From assembly GCF_001305675.1 (NCBI RefSeq), contig NZ_CP011853.1, forward strand, positions 2,480,001 to 2,544,000: 64,000 bases of DNA, in the 5' to 3' direction. Position numbers and translations under genes: made by a program. Positions within the stretch are counted from its first letter, which is position 1. Each line of letters begins with the position of its first letter. Source of the DNA: Gordonia phthalatica (GTDB taxonomy: Bacteria; Actinomycetota; Actinomycetes; Mycobacteriales; Mycobacteriaceae). Below are positions 7,940 through 17,617 of the stretch, piece by piece. The notes below the pieces were generated by a model. The model was not told the DNA's origin and searched no databases. It saw only the letters and a list, made by a program, of their open reading frames with translations.

Positions 7940-8863
7940 CTACCGTGCCCGCGGATGCGCGGTCGCGTACACCTCGCGCATCGTGTTGACCGTGACGAGC
8001 GTGTAGACCTGCGTCGTCGTCACCGACGAGTGGCCCAGCAGTTCCTGGACCACACGGACGTCCGCGCCGCCGTCGAGCAGATGGGTGGCGAAGCTGTGGC
8101 GCAGCGTGTGCGGCGACACCTCCTTGTCGACGCCGGCCCGCTCGGCGGCGTCGACCAGGACCTGCCACGCGCTCTGCCGCGACAGCCGACCGCCGCGGAC
8201 GTTCAGGAACACCGCGGGCGTGAACTTCTTGATCAGCGCGGGTCGACCGCGTACCAGGTAGGCGTTGACGGCGTCGATCGCCGGGCCGCCGACCGGGACG
8301 ATCCGCTCCTTGCCGCCCTTTCCGCGCAGGACGACGGCCCGATGCTCCAGGTCCAGATCGTCGATGTCGAGGGAGGTGACCTCCGAGATGCGAGCGCCGC
8401 AGCTGTACAGCAGCTCGACGAGCGCCCGATCGCGCAGGCTTCTGGGCCCGTCGCCGATCCCGGCAGCGTCGAGGATCTTCACAACGTCGTCGACCGGCAA
8501 CGCCTTCGGCAGCCGCCGAGCGGGTTTCGGCGGCGACACCGCGTGCGCGACGTCGGTCTCGGTCATTCCTTCGGCCGCACAGAACTTGTGGAACCCGCGC
8601 GCCGCGACCAGCGTGCGAGCGACCGAGGAGTCGGCGAGTCCGCGGACTCCGCTGTCGGGGTCGCCGCGACGGAGCGCGACGAGGAAATCGCGGACGTCGG
8701 CCTCGGTGACGGCCGACATCGAGGTGATCCCGCGACCCGTCAGGAACACCTCGTAGCGTCGGAGATCCCGCGTGTAGGAGGCGATGGTGTTGGCCGCCGA
8801 TCCGCGTTCCACGGTCAGGTGATCGAGGTAGCGGGCGATCGCGTCGTCGACGGTGGCGGCCAT
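7940..8863 (-). CDS. xerD: tyrosine recombinase XerD
   Basis: Site-specific recombinase that, with XerC, resolves chromosome dimers at dif. The N-terminal SAM-like DNA-binding domain occupies about residues 1-95. In the catalytic domain the Arg of CGARISEV, HTLRHSFATHLL, LLGHSSVTTT and the nucleophile Tyr in TTQVYTLV are all present. The ATG at 8863 gives 307 aa, the usual length, and avoids an implausible extension into the Nudix gene ending at 8874. Position after pyrG and a Nudix gene matches xerD (Rv1701) in M. tuberculosis. Confidence 0.95.
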   Translation of the reverse strand: MAATVDDAIARYLDHLTVERGSAANTIASYTRDLRRYEVFLTGRGITSMSAVTEADVRDFLVALRRGDPDSGVRGLADSSVARTLVAARGFHKFCAAEGMTETDVAHAVSPPKPARRLPKALPVDDVVKILDAAGIGDGPRSLRDRALVELLYSCGARISEVTSLDIDDLDLEHRAVVLRGKGGKERIVPVGGPAIDAVNAYLVRGRPALIKKFTPAVFLNVRGGRLSRQSAWQVLVDAAERAGVDKEVSPHTLRHSFATHLLDGGADVRVVQELLGHSSVTTTQVYTLVTVNTMREVYATAHPRAR

Positions 8864-8873
8864 GGACGCGCCG

Positions 8874-9500
8874 TCAGCTGCGACCGGCGAAGGCGGTGGG
8901 TTGGTCCCGCCACGGGGCGTCGGTCGCGCGCAGGACGGTGCCGGTCGACTCCGCCGCTGCGACGGCGAGGACACCTGCCGCAGCCGTCGCGTTCACGATC
9001 TCGCCCGACAGAGCCAGGCGCACCGCCTCTGCCAGCGGCACCCATTCCAGAACCAGATCGGCTTCCTCGTCTTCGCGTTCCGCAGCATCGAGCTGGTGCA
9101 ACCCTTCGGCGAGGTAGACACGGAGCGCCTCGTCGGTGAATCCCGGCGAGACGACCAGGTCGACGAGCACCCGCCAGCGATCGGCGGCCAGGTCGGTCTC
9201 CTCCGCCAGTTCCCGTTGCGCGGCACTCAGCGGATCCTCGTCCGGTCCCCCGTCGAGCAACCCGGCGGGCAACTCCAGCAGTCGCCGTCCGACGGGGTGC
9301 CGGTACTGCCGGATCATCGCGATCCGACCATCCGCGTCGCGGGCGACGACCGCCACCGCACCGTGGTGCTCCACCACTTCGCGTTTGGCGAGTCGTCCGC
9401 CCGGCATCTCGACCTCGTCGACGCGCAACGCCAGGATCGCACCCGTGTACTCGACTTCGGACGAGCGAGTGACGAACTCGTGCGATCCCTGCTCCGTCAT
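8874..9500 (-). CDS. Nudix hydrolase, ADP-ribose pyrophosphatase type
   Basis: Hydrolyses nucleoside diphosphates linked to another moiety, probably ADP-ribose. The Nudix box is seen as GLLDGGPDEDP followed by AAQRELAEET (about residues 82-105), with the REUxEE core intact. The 208-aa length and the preceding ELPAG segment fit the ADPRase group. It lies 13 bases downstream of pyrG and just before xerD, the same order as Rv1699-Rv1701. Confidence 0.9.
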   Translation of the reverse strand: MTEQGSHEFVTRSSEVEYTGAILALRVDEVEMPGGRLAKREVVEHHGAVAVVARDADGRIAMIRQYRHPVGRRLLELPAGLLDGGPDEDPLSAAQRELAEETDLAADRWRVLVDLVVSPGFTDEALRVYLAEGLHQLDAAEREDEEADLVLEWVPLAEAVRLALSGEIVNATAAAGVLAVAAAESTGTVLRATDAPWRDQPTAFAGRS

Positions 9501-9513
9501 GCCTGCGGGCCCC

Positions 9514-11262
9514 TCACTCGCCGTCGGCGACGGCGACCGGGGTCTCCACGGTCTCGGCGACGTCGGTCGCGTCGTAGCCGTCGAGCTCGACGGGCAGTCG
9601 GACTGCAGTCTTGTACTTGATCGCGGCCTCGATGAACGCCTTGAACAGCGGGTGCGGACGGGTGGGACGGCTCTTCAGCTCCGGGTGCGCCTGTGTGGCG
9701 ACGAAGAACGGGTGCACGTCCTTCGGGTACTCGACGAACTCGACGAGACGACCGTCGGGCGACGTACCGGAGAAGACGAGACCCGACTCGGAGATCTGCT
9801 CGCGGTAGGCGTTGTTGACCTCGAAGCGGTGCCGGTGACGCTCGCTGACGTCGGTTGTTCCGTAGGCGCGCGCCACCTGCGACCCGGCGACGAGCGTGGC
9901 CGGGTAGGCACCCAGGCGCATGGTGCCGCCGAGGTCGGCGTCACCGGCGACGGCGGCTTCCTGGTCGGCCATGGTCGCGATGACCGGGGTCGTCGTGTCG
10001 GGGTCGAACTCGGTCGAGCTGGCGTCGGCCAGGCCCACCTGGCGGGCGGCCTCGATGACGACGCACTGCAGGCCGAGGCACAGGCCGAGCAGCGGGATGC
10101 CGTTCTCGCGGGCGTAGCGGATGGCGCCGAGTTTGCCCTCGATGCCGCGGATGCCGAAGCCGCCGGGCACCAGGACCGCGTCGACATCGCGCAAGGCGGC
10201 GTGCGCGCCCTCCTTGGTCTCGCAGTCGTCGGACGGGACCCAGGAGATCTCGGTACGGGTGCGGTGTGCGAAACCGCCGGCGCGGATCGCCTCGGTGACC
10301 GACAGGTAGGCGTCGGGCAGGTCGATGTACTTGCCGACGAGCGCGACCCGGACCGTCTCGCGCGGGGTATGGACGCGGTCCAGGAGGTCGCCCCACACGG
10401 TCCAGTCGACGTCGCGGAAGGGCAGCCCGAGCTGGCGCACCACGTAGGCGTCGAGCTGCTCGGAGTGCAGCACCTTGGGGATGTCGTAGATCGACGGCGC
10501 ATCGGGAGTCGAGATGCAGCCGTCGATGTCGACGTCGCACATCAGCGCGATCTTCTTCTTCAGCGGCTCCGGCACGGGGCGGTCGCAGCGCAGGATCAGG
10601 GCGTCGGGCTGGATGCCGATGCTTCGCAGGGCGGCCACCGAATGCTGGGTGGGCTTGGTCTTGAGCTCGCCCGACGGCGCCAGGTAGGGCACCAGGGAGA
10701 CGTGCAGGAAGAAGACGTTGTCGCGACCGAGGTCGTGGCGGATCTGGCGCGCGGCTTCCAGGAAGGGCTGCGATTCGATGTCGCCGACGGTGCCGCCGAT
10801 CTCGGTGATGACGACGTCGGGTTCCTCGCCGCTGGCGTCGGCGGCGTGCATCGCCATCATCCGGCTCTTGAGCTCGTCGGTGATGTGCGGGATCACCTGG
10901 ACGGTGTCGCCGAGGTATTCGCCGCGACGTTCCTTGGCGATGACGGTCGAGTAGACCTGGCCGGTGGTGACGTTGGCCGATCCCGACAGGTTGCGGTCCA
11001 GGAAGCGTTCGTAGTGGCCGACGTCCAGGTCGGTCTCGGCACCGTCCTCGGTCACGAAGACCTCGCCGTGCTGGAACGGGTTCATGGTGCCCGGGTCGAC
11101 GTTCAGGTACGGGTCGACCTTCTGCATGGTGACCCGCATGCCGCGGGCGGTGAGAAGTTGTCCCAGGCTCGAGGCGGTGAGGCCCTTGCCGAGCGACGAG
11201 GCGACTCCGCCTGTCACGAAGATGTGCTTGGGAACGGCGTGCTGGTCACGCAATGATCGCAA
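9514..11262 (-). CDS. pyrG: CTP synthase
   Basis: Makes CTP from UTP, ATP and glutamine. The N-terminal amidoligase has FVTGGVASSLGKGLTASSLG, and the C-terminal class I glutamine amidotransferase has the nucleophile motif GLCLGLQC and the HPE of the catalytic triad (AHPELKSRP). I place the start at TTG 11262 because GGGAG lies five bases upstream. A TTG at 11286 in the same frame would add eight residues. Product about 582 aa. Confidence 0.95.
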   Translation of the reverse strand: MRSLRDQHAVPKHIFVTGGVASSLGKGLTASSLGQLLTARGMRVTMQKVDPYLNVDPGTMNPFQHGEVFVTEDGAETDLDVGHYERFLDRNLSGSANVTTGQVYSTVIAKERRGEYLGDTVQVIPHITDELKSRMMAMHAADASGEEPDVVITEIGGTVGDIESQPFLEAARQIRHDLGRDNVFFLHVSLVPYLAPSGELKTKPTQHSVAALRSIGIQPDALILRCDRPVPEPLKKKIALMCDVDIDGCISTPDAPSIYDIPKVLHSEQLDAYVVRQLGLPFRDVDWTVWGDLLDRVHTPRETVRVALVGKYIDLPDAYLSVTEAIRAGGFAHRTRTEISWVPSDDCETKEGAHAALRDVDAVLVPGGFGIRGIEGKLGAIRYARENGIPLLGLCLGLQCVVIEAARQVGLADASSTEFDPDTTTPVIATMADQEAAVAGDADLGGTMRLGAYPATLVAGSQVARAYGTTDVSERHRHRFEVNNAYREQISESGLVFSGTSPDGRLVEFVEYPKDVHPFFVATQAHPELKSRPTRPHPLFKAFIEAAIKYKTAVRLPVELDGYDATDVAETVETPVAVADGE

Positions 11263-11350
11263 TGTAACTCCCGTCGGGCGGTTCAAGCCTGAGCGAATCC
11301 TGAATACCTACGGGACTTCAGCGTAACAGCACTTCCGATCAAAGCTGGAA

Positions 11351-11404
11351 CGAGCAGTGAACTCCGGGGTGATTCGGTGTGTCGCACCCGGTGTCCACTG
11401 CTCG
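11351..11404. terminator. hairpin between steB and pyrG
   Basis: CGAGCAGTG (11351-11359) pairs with CACTGCTCG (11396-11404), and inside it CCGGGGTG pairs with CACCCGG with one bulge. It begins 36 bases beyond the steB stop on the minus strand and probably ends the steA-steB transcript. No strong U-tract follows. Confidence 0.5.
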
Positions 11405-11440
11405 CCACGGAAGACCTCGCGGGCTCCCGCCGTCAGGCTG

Positions 11441-12370
11441 TCACTTCTCGGCGGCGGCTCCGACCGTGATCACCGTGGCACCCGGTCCGGTGCCGAAGGC
11501 TCCGGTGCGGCCGTGCGACTCCTCACCGAGGGCCAGCACCGACGTCACCTGTCCGGTCTGCTGGTCGAGGTTGTCGACCGTGCTGACCGCGTTGTTCAGC
11601 GACGGATCCGAGCGCACGACGCCGAGCGGCGAACCGCCCGCGGCCGAACCGGTCCGTCCGGCGAGCACCCCGCCCGCACCCCGGGAGGCGACCGCGGCGG
11701 CGAACCGTGCGATGAACTGGCCCTGGGCACCGGAGTCCGAGGACATCTCGCCGCCGGTCACCACCAGCACCAGCGTCGCGGGCTTGATGGAACCTGCCGC
11801 GTACTCGATGAAACCGCCCTGACCGAGGGTCTGCAGCGCTGTGGTCCGGTCGCCGTCCGACGTGGTGCTCTCGCCGTCTCGGGACAGCAGCGTCACGCCG
11901 AGCAGGTCGCCGAGGCGGGATCCCGAGTCGGTGAACTGCGCGCGCAACTGCGCTCCGGTGGGAATCGACTGGTCGATGACGGTCTGCAGCTTCGACGCCT
12001 GCTCGTCGCGTACCAGCGTCGTGGTCAAGGCGATCTGGCCCGCGGTGGTGCCGCCGGCGTCGTTGACCAGGCCCTTGACGGCTTCGACGTCGGAGTCGGC
12101 CGCATCGGGGGCGGTGACGACCAGAACGCTCTGCTTGGCGAGCACGCCCTTGATCAACCGCGGCGAGACGCCCTTGATGAAGGCCGTGTCGTTGCCGACC
12201 TGCTTGTCGAGTGCGTCGCGCTCGTCTTGAAGGTTCCCGATCTTGTCGCGATCGGTTCCGGTCAGCGCGTTCATGCGGTCACCGATGAACCCCGACCCCA
12301 GGAACAGTCCCAGGGCCAGGGCCAGGAAGACCGCGATCAGCGATATTGCATGCTGACGCAGAGAGATCAT
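11441..12370 (-). CDS. steB: SteB/MctB-family envelope protein
   Basis: Homologue of M. tuberculosis Rv1698 (MctB, linked to copper export and described as an outer-membrane channel) and of Corynebacterium SteB, needed with SteA for cell separation. The N-terminus has one membrane segment (AISLIAVFLALALGLFLGSG), then a coiled-coil-like stretch and a secreted domain. The ATG at 12370 overlaps the steA stop (ATGA). Product 309 aa. Function is assigned by family; the sequence itself shows only an anchored extracytoplasmic protein. Confidence 0.85.
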   Translation of the reverse strand: MISLRQHAISLIAVFLALALGLFLGSGFIGDRMNALTGTDRDKIGNLQDERDALDKQVGNDTAFIKGVSPRLIKGVLAKQSVLVVTAPDAADSDVEAVKGLVNDAGGTTAGQIALTTTLVRDEQASKLQTVIDQSIPTGAQLRAQFTDSGSRLGDLLGVTLLSRDGESTTSDGDRTTALQTLGQGGFIEYAAGSIKPATLVLVVTGGEMSSDSGAQGQFIARFAAAVASRGAGGVLAGRTGSAAGGSPLGVVRSDPSLNNAVSTVDNLDQQTGQVTSVLALGEESHGRTGAFGTGPGATVITVGAAAEK

Positions 12371-13560
12371 TTCGAGTTCCACACCCCGCTGACCCAGCCG
12401 GTCAGCGCGTTCCACTGGTCGACGATCCAGTCGCTGGCCGCGGCACCGCCGCCCTGGGTGATGACGACGGCGGCGATGATGGCGATCAGCGCCGCGATCA
12501 TCAGCATCGCGATCAGCGCACCGCTGACCCGGCTCCGGTACAGCGTGGCGACGGCCTTCGCGTCGACGAGCTTGGGCCCGACCTTGAGCCGGGTCAGGAA
12601 CTGCGACGGGATCTGATCGCGCAGTGTGCGATCGAAGAAGTCGTTGAGAGAACCGCTGTAGCCCGCGGTCACGATGAGGTCGGCGCCGTGGAAGTCGGTC
12701 AGCAGCAGTGCCAGGTCGGGTGCGGTGCCCGCAGCGGGGAACGTGGTGGCGCCGATGCCCAGGTCCTGGATGCGCTCCAGGCCAGGCGCATGACCGTCGG
12801 GGTCGGCGGGCAGGACCACTTCGGCACCCGACTTGAGCGCCTCGGTGCTGATGTCGTCGGGATCGCCCACGATCACCGCGGGCCGGTAGCCGGCCTTCAG
12901 CAGGGTGTCTGCTCCGGCACCCACGCCGACGAGCACCGGCTGGTACTCCTTGATGAACGGCTTCAGCGACTTGAGGTCGACGGCGCGATCGGCACCGTCG
13001 GCGACGATCACCACGTGGCGACGGTCGAAGCTGACGTTGACCTTCGGAACGCCGACACCGTCGATGAGCAGCGGCGACTCGCTGCGGATGAACTCGATGC
13101 TGTTGCCCGAGAACGCCTCGAGGTGGTCGACGAGCCCGGTCTTCGCGTCGAGCATCAGGTCGGCGACCTCGCGCTCACCGAGCACCTCGCCGCGGGCGAC
13201 GACCCGCTCGCCGATGTAGAGCTTGCCCTCGTTCAGCCGAACGCGCGCGCCGTCCTTGACGCGTGCGAAGACCTCGCTGCCGACGTTGTCGACCAGCGGG
13301 ATGCCGGAGGCGGCCAGCACCTCGGGGCCGAGATTCGGGTAGCGGCCGGTGATGGACTTGGACACGTTCACCACCGCGGCCACTTCGGCTTCGACGAGCG
13401 CGTCGGCGGTGACGCGATCGAGGTCCACCTGATCGAGGATCACGATGGCCCCGTGATCCACGCGTCCGGCGAGTCTCTTGGCGTTCTTGTCGATACGGGC
13501 GATGCCCGTGATTCCAGGGAGTTCTTCGGTGTTCCGCGAGAGCAGGGCAGGCATCCTCAT
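12367..13560 (-). CDS. steA: SteA-like cytokinetic-ring protein
   Basis: Homologue of Rv1697/Corynebacterium SteA. The N-terminal half is soluble and includes a thiamine-pyrophosphokinase-like region (KPFIKEYQPVLVGVG, VIVGDPDDIS). A transmembrane segment lies near the C-terminus (ALIAMLMIAALIAIIAAVVI) with a short tail. The ATG at 13560 aligns with the M. tuberculosis N-terminus MKMSALLSRN as I recall it. ATGs at 13569 and 13554 are alternatives. It is co-transcribed with steB through a 4-bp overlap. Confidence 0.85.
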   Translation of the reverse strand: MRMPALLSRNTEELPGITGIARIDKNAKRLAGRVDHGAIVILDQVDLDRVTADALVEAEVAAVVNVSKSITGRYPNLGPEVLAASGIPLVDNVGSEVFARVKDGARVRLNEGKLYIGERVVARGEVLGEREVADLMLDAKTGLVDHLEAFSGNSIEFIRSESPLLIDGVGVPKVNVSFDRRHVVIVADGADRAVDLKSLKPFIKEYQPVLVGVGAGADTLLKAGYRPAVIVGDPDDISTEALKSGAEVVLPADPDGHAPGLERIQDLGIGATTFPAAGTAPDLALLLTDFHGADLIVTAGYSGSLNDFFDRTLRDQIPSQFLTRLKVGPKLVDAKAVATLYRSRVSGALIAMLMIAALIAIIAAVVITQGGGAAASDWIVDQWNALTGWVSGVWNSK

Positions 13561-13674
13561 GAGTCCCATAGTGACCGTGAGACTCAGGAGTCACACGGAG
13601 GCGCGCCGTATCACCATCAACTTTCGTAACATTTGCAACACGAGGTATCTAACGGTCCCGGACGCCGGGATGCG

Positions 13675-15417
13675 TCAGTTCTCGGCGCGCGCCTGTTCCG
13701 CCGTCGACAGGAGTTCCTCCGCGTGGGCGCGGCCGGTCTCCGAGTCACCGAGACCGGCGAGCATGCGCGCGAGTTCCGCGACACGTTCATCTCGGCTGAG
13801 CGTCGTCAGCGTGGACGTCTGGCGTCCGCGCTCGCCGCCACCGGACTTGCCGATGACGAGATGGTTGTCGGCGAAGGCCGCGACCTGCGGCAGGTGGGTC
13901 ACGACGATCACCTGGTGTCGTCGGGCCAGTCGTGCCAGGCGCGCGCCGATCTGCACGGCCGCGGCACCGCCGACGCCGGCGTCCACCTCGTCGAAGACCA
14001 TCACGCCACCGGAATCGGGTTCCGCGAGGACCACCTCCAGCGCCAGCATGACGCGGGAGAGTTCGCCGCCGGACGCCGACTTGGCGATGGGCAGCGGAGC
14101 GGCACCCTTGTGCGCGACCAGACCGAACTCGACGCGGTCGACGCCGTCGCCGCCCGCGTGTGCTCGGCGACCGTCGATCTCGACGGCCAGGCGCTCGTCG
14201 TCGGCAGGCAGGAGGGACACGGAGACGGCCAGTGCGCTGCCGCCCATCGCGAGTCCCGCCAACTCGGCGGAGACCTTGGTCGCGAGGCTCTTCGCGTACT
14301 TGGTGCGCTGCCCGTGCAGCTTGGTCGCCAACTCGGCGACCTTCTCGCGCGCCGCCGCGGCCTTCGCTTCGAGTTCTTCGACGGCGCCTTCGGGGTCCTC
14401 GATCTGGGCGAGTCGCTGCTGTGCCTCGTCACGCCAGGCGAGGACGCCGTCGATGTCGGCGGCGTACTTGCGGGTGAGCGACTTCAATTCCGCCTGCCGG
14501 TTGAGCAGCGCATCCAGATCACCGGCGTCCTCGGGGAGGCCGCCCAGGTAGGAGGTCAACTCTGCGCCGAGGTCGGTGACGACGGTCAGTGCTTCGGCCA
14601 CCCGCGGCTGCAGTTCACGCAGCGCGTCGTCGGACGCCGACTCCAGCAGCGAACGGACCGTTCCCAGCCCGTCGATCACGGAGGCCCCCTCGGCACCGGC
14701 GACGATCTCCTGCGCGGTGACCGCGGTGCGTCGGATGTCTTCCAGGTCCGTCATCCGCCGGACGGTCGCGATCAGGTCGGCGTCCTCCCCCGGTTCCGGT
14801 GCGACGGCGTCGATCTCGTCGACGCCGAACCGCAGGCGGTCGGCCTCCATCGCGATCTCGCGGGAGTTGGCGCGCAGTCGGTCCAGTTCGTCGAGCACCG
14901 CCACCCAGTCGGCGCGGGCAGCCCGGTACTTCTTGAGGGTCGACGCCGCGCTGCTGCCCGCGTAGCGGTCGAGGGCCCCGCGCTGCTGTTCGGGTCGGAT
15001 CAGGCGCAGCTGGTCGTTCTGGCCGTGGATCGCCAGGAGTTCGCCCGTCAGCTGGCCGAGGGTGCCGACCGGCACCGACCGCCCGCCGAGGTGGGCCCGC
15101 GAGCGGCCGTCGGCGTTCACGGTGCGAGCGGCGATCAGGGTGTCGTCGTCATCGACCTCGGCGCCCGAGTCCTCCAGGACGTCGGCGATGGCCGAGCGGT
15201 CTTCCGGTAGCCGGAATCGTCCTTCGACGACGGCTTTCGCGTCGCCGGTGCGGACACGTCCGGCGTCGGCACGACCGCCGGACAGCAGCCGGAGGCTCGT
15301 CACGATCATCGTCTTGCCTGCGCCGGTCTCGCCGGTCAGCACCGTGAAACCGGGATGGAACTGGGCGTTCGCGGATTCGAGGACTCCGAGACTGCGGATC
15401 GACAGTTCTTCCAGCAA
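13675..15417 (-). CDS. recN: DNA repair protein RecN
   Basis: SMC-like ATPase acting in double-strand-break repair. The N-terminal Walker A is TVLTGETGAGKTMIVTSLRL, a central coiled coil spans roughly residues 150-380, the ABC signature is SGGELSRVMLAL and Walker B is GVMVFDEVDAGVGG. The length of 580 aa is typical. It starts with TTG at 15417 preceded by AAGGAGC, 7 bases after nadK ends. The order tlyA-nadK-recN is conserved in actinobacteria. Confidence 0.96.
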   Translation of the reverse strand: MLEELSIRSLGVLESANAQFHPGFTVLTGETGAGKTMIVTSLRLLSGGRADAGRVRTGDAKAVVEGRFRLPEDRSAIADVLEDSGAEVDDDDTLIAARTVNADGRSRAHLGGRSVPVGTLGQLTGELLAIHGQNDQLRLIRPEQQRGALDRYAGSSAASTLKKYRAARADWVAVLDELDRLRANSREIAMEADRLRFGVDEIDAVAPEPGEDADLIATVRRMTDLEDIRRTAVTAQEIVAGAEGASVIDGLGTVRSLLESASDDALRELQPRVAEALTVVTDLGAELTSYLGGLPEDAGDLDALLNRQAELKSLTRKYAADIDGVLAWRDEAQQRLAQIEDPEGAVEELEAKAAAAREKVAELATKLHGQRTKYAKSLATKVSAELAGLAMGGSALAVSVSLLPADDERLAVEIDGRRAHAGGDGVDRVEFGLVAHKGAAPLPIAKSASGGELSRVMLALEVVLAEPDSGGVMVFDEVDAGVGGAAAVQIGARLARLARRHQVIVVTHLPQVAAFADNHLVIGKSGGGERGRQTSTLTTLSRDERVAELARMLAGLGDSETGRAHAEELLSTAEQARAEN

Positions 15418-15424
15418 GTGGGAT

Positions 15425-16393
15425 TCAGCTCCTTCCGCGCCAACCGGTGACCGGCAGCGAGAACTTCGTGACCAGCCGGTCGGCGAACGGCTCGGAGTCG
15501 ATGCGGACCCAGCGGAGGGAACGCTGTGCGCGCACCACTTCGACGCGCGAACCGGCCGGGACGTCGATGATGCGTCGACCGTCGCACAGTGCGACGGCGT
15601 CGCGGCCGTCGCGGTCCACTTCGACGGCCACTCGCGACCGCGGGCTGGTCACCATGGGACGGGCGAACAGAGCGTGCGCATTGCTCGGTACGACGAGGAT
15701 CGCCTCCAGGTCCGGCCACATCACGGGACCGCCTGCGGAGAACGCGTAGGCGGTGGACCCGGTGGGCGTCGACACGAGGATGCCGTCGGCACCGTAGGCG
15801 GCCACCGGCCGTCCGTCGACCTCGGTCACCAGTTCCAGCACGCCGTTGTGCGACGTGTTCTGGACGGTGACCTCGTTGAGGACCCAGTCCCGGACGCGGG
15901 GCTCGTCGGAGCCGGAGTCGATGACGGCGACGTCGAGGACCATGCGGTCCACGACGCGGTACTCGCCGCCGATCAGTCGGTCGAGGACTTCGTCGATCCG
16001 GTGCGCTTCGGCTTCGGCAAGGAAGCCGATGTGCCCGAGGTTGATGCCCATGAGCGGCACTCCGGCGGGGTATGCGAGTTCGGCGGCGCGCAGGAACGTT
16101 CCGTCGCCGCCGAGGACGATCACCAGTTCGCAGCCCTGTGCGGACGCGGAGTCGGCGTGCGCCACCTCAACCTCGGCGCCGGCATCCCGAAGCATCTCCG
16201 GGTCGACGGGATGCGTCTGGACGTACGGGGGCGCGGGGCGTCGGGTGTCGTGGTCCACCACGCGGACGGCGATGCCGGCCTCGCCGCAGCGTCGGGCGAT
16301 CGTCACGAGCGTCTTGGTGACCTCGTCGCGACCGGTGTGCGCCACGACCAGGAAGGTCCGGCCTCCGTCGGAGGCGGGCTTCGGCTGATCCAT
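15425..16393 (-). CDS. nadK: NAD kinase
   Basis: Phosphorylates NAD to NADP. The diagnostic GGDG is in LVIVLGGDGTFLRAAEL (about residues 83-99), with GINLGHIGFLAE and SPTGSTAYAFSAGGP further on. The 322-aa length is normal. The ATG at 16393 is preceded by GGAAGGGAC. It lies between tlyA and recN. Confidence 0.96.
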   Translation of the reverse strand: MDQPKPASDGGRTFLVVAHTGRDEVTKTLVTIARRCGEAGIAVRVVDHDTRRPAPPYVQTHPVDPEMLRDAGAEVEVAHADSASAQGCELVIVLGGDGTFLRAAELAYPAGVPLMGINLGHIGFLAEAEAHRIDEVLDRLIGGEYRVVDRMVLDVAVIDSGSDEPRVRDWVLNEVTVQNTSHNGVLELVTEVDGRPVAAYGADGILVSTPTGSTAYAFSAGGPVMWPDLEAILVVPSNAHALFARPMVTSPRSRVAVEVDRDGRDAVALCDGRRIIDVPAGSRVEVVRAQRSLRWVRIDSEPFADRLVTKFSLPVTGWRGRS

Positions 16394-16405
16394 GTCAGTC
16401 CCTTC

Positions 16406-17308
16406 CTACTGTGGTCCGTCGGCGACGGCACGATCGATCAACGCACGGACACGCCGCCCCTCCTCGGGGTCTTTCCAGCGTGCGGCGGTTTCACCGTCAA
16501 CGGTATCCCCGGCGGCCGACGTCTGCTCGTCGGGAGCGTCGTCGGTCTCGGAGTCGAGGGGTCGATGCAGCCAGAGAAAGAATTCGACGTTTCCGGACGG
16601 TCCGGGCAGTGGACTCGCGACGACGTCGCGGGTCTGGAGTCCGAGAGATGCCGCCATCGCTGCCACCGCCTCCACCGCGTCGGCGCGCAGATCCGGATCC
16701 CGCACCACTCCGCCGTGTCCGACACGGTCTTTGCCGACCTCGAACTGCGGCTTCACCATCGGCAGGGCGTCACCGCCGGGACGCAGGCAGGACGCGAGGG
16801 CGGGCAGCACCAGTTTCAGCGAGATGAACGAGAGATCGCCGACGATGAGGTCGACCGGTCCCCCGATCGTCTCCGGAGTCAGGTGTCGGACGTTGGTTCT
16901 GTCATGGATGTGCACGCGATCGTCGGACTGCAGCTTCCAGACCAGCTGGCCGTAGCCGACGTCGACGGCTTCCACTTCGCGAGCGCCGCGACGCAGGAGG
17001 ACGTCGGTGAAGCCGCCGGTCGAGGCGCCGGCGTCGAGGCAGCGTTTGCCGTCGACCGACACGCCCTGTGGCTCGAAGGCCTCCAGTGCTCCGAGGAGTT
17101 TGTGCGCGCCACGAGATGCCCAGTGATCGGTGTCCGGTTCGCTCACCACCAGCGGGGTGTCCTTCGCGACGTTGGTCGCGGCTTTCGTCGCGACCGCGCC
17201 GTTCACCTTCACGAACCCGGAGTCGATGTACTCCCGGGCCTGTTCGCGTGATCGTGCGAGGCCTCGTCGAACCAGTTCGGCATCGAGCCGTGCGCGAGCC
17301 GCCATCAT
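16406..17308 (-). CDS. tlyA: TlyA family 2'-O-ribose rRNA methyltransferase
   Basis: Methylates cytidines of 16S and 23S rRNA in mycobacteria; loss gives capreomycin resistance. An S4 domain (LDAELVRRGLARSREQAREY) precedes an FtsJ-type SAM domain with LDAGASTGGFTDVLLRRGA and DLIVGDLSFISL. A C-terminal acidic extension of about 45 residues is unlike the short TlyA of M. tuberculosis. The start may be the second Met (17305). Confidence 0.95.
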   Translation of the reverse strand: MMAARARLDAELVRRGLARSREQAREYIDSGFVKVNGAVATKAATNVAKDTPLVVSEPDTDHWASRGAHKLLGALEAFEPQGVSVDGKRCLDAGASTGGFTDVLLRRGAREVEAVDVGYGQLVWKLQSDDRVHIHDRTNVRHLTPETIGGPVDLIVGDLSFISLKLVLPALASCLRPGGDALPMVKPQFEVGKDRVGHGGVVRDPDLRADAVEAVAAMAASLGLQTRDVVASPLPGPSGNVEFFLWLHRPLDSETDDAPDEQTSAAGDTVDGETAARWKDPEEGRRVRALIDRAVADGPQ

Positions 17309-17344
17309 CGCCTCTTCTCTGGACTGTCGGGACGGTGCGCGCGG

Positions 17345-17605
17345 TCAGCCACGGCCGGCGTCTTCCAACGCCGCCGACAGCCGATCGTGTGCCTGTGTCA
17401 GCACCTCTGCCTGCCGTGCGAGGGCGCCGAGATCGAACTCGTCGTCGGCCGTCTCGCGCACCATCGCCGCCTCGACGAGGAGCTCCTCCGCCGCAATGAT
17501 GGACGGGTGCTCGCGTGGCTCGCCGGGTCCCGCGTTGCGAATCGCCGCATCGGCGGCGAGGGCGGCGGGCGAGGGTCCTGGACGGGGCGGGTTCGAGTCG
17601 GTCAT
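17345..17605 (-). CDS. small conserved protein upstream of tlyA
   Basis: An 86-aa acidic protein with no signal or membrane segment. The C-terminal half is probably helical (LGALARQAEVLTQAHDRLSA). The ATG at 17605 has the strong site GGAGGGG. It sits 12 bases after the TPR-HAD gene and 36 bases before tlyA, where M. tuberculosis has the small gene Rv1693. Function unknown. Confidence 0.8.
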   Translation of the reverse strand: MTDSNPPRPGPSPAALAADAAIRNAGPGEPREHPSIIAAEELLVEAAMVRETADDEFDLGALARQAEVLTQAHDRLSAALEDAGRG

Positions 17606-17617
17606 AGCCCCTCCAGG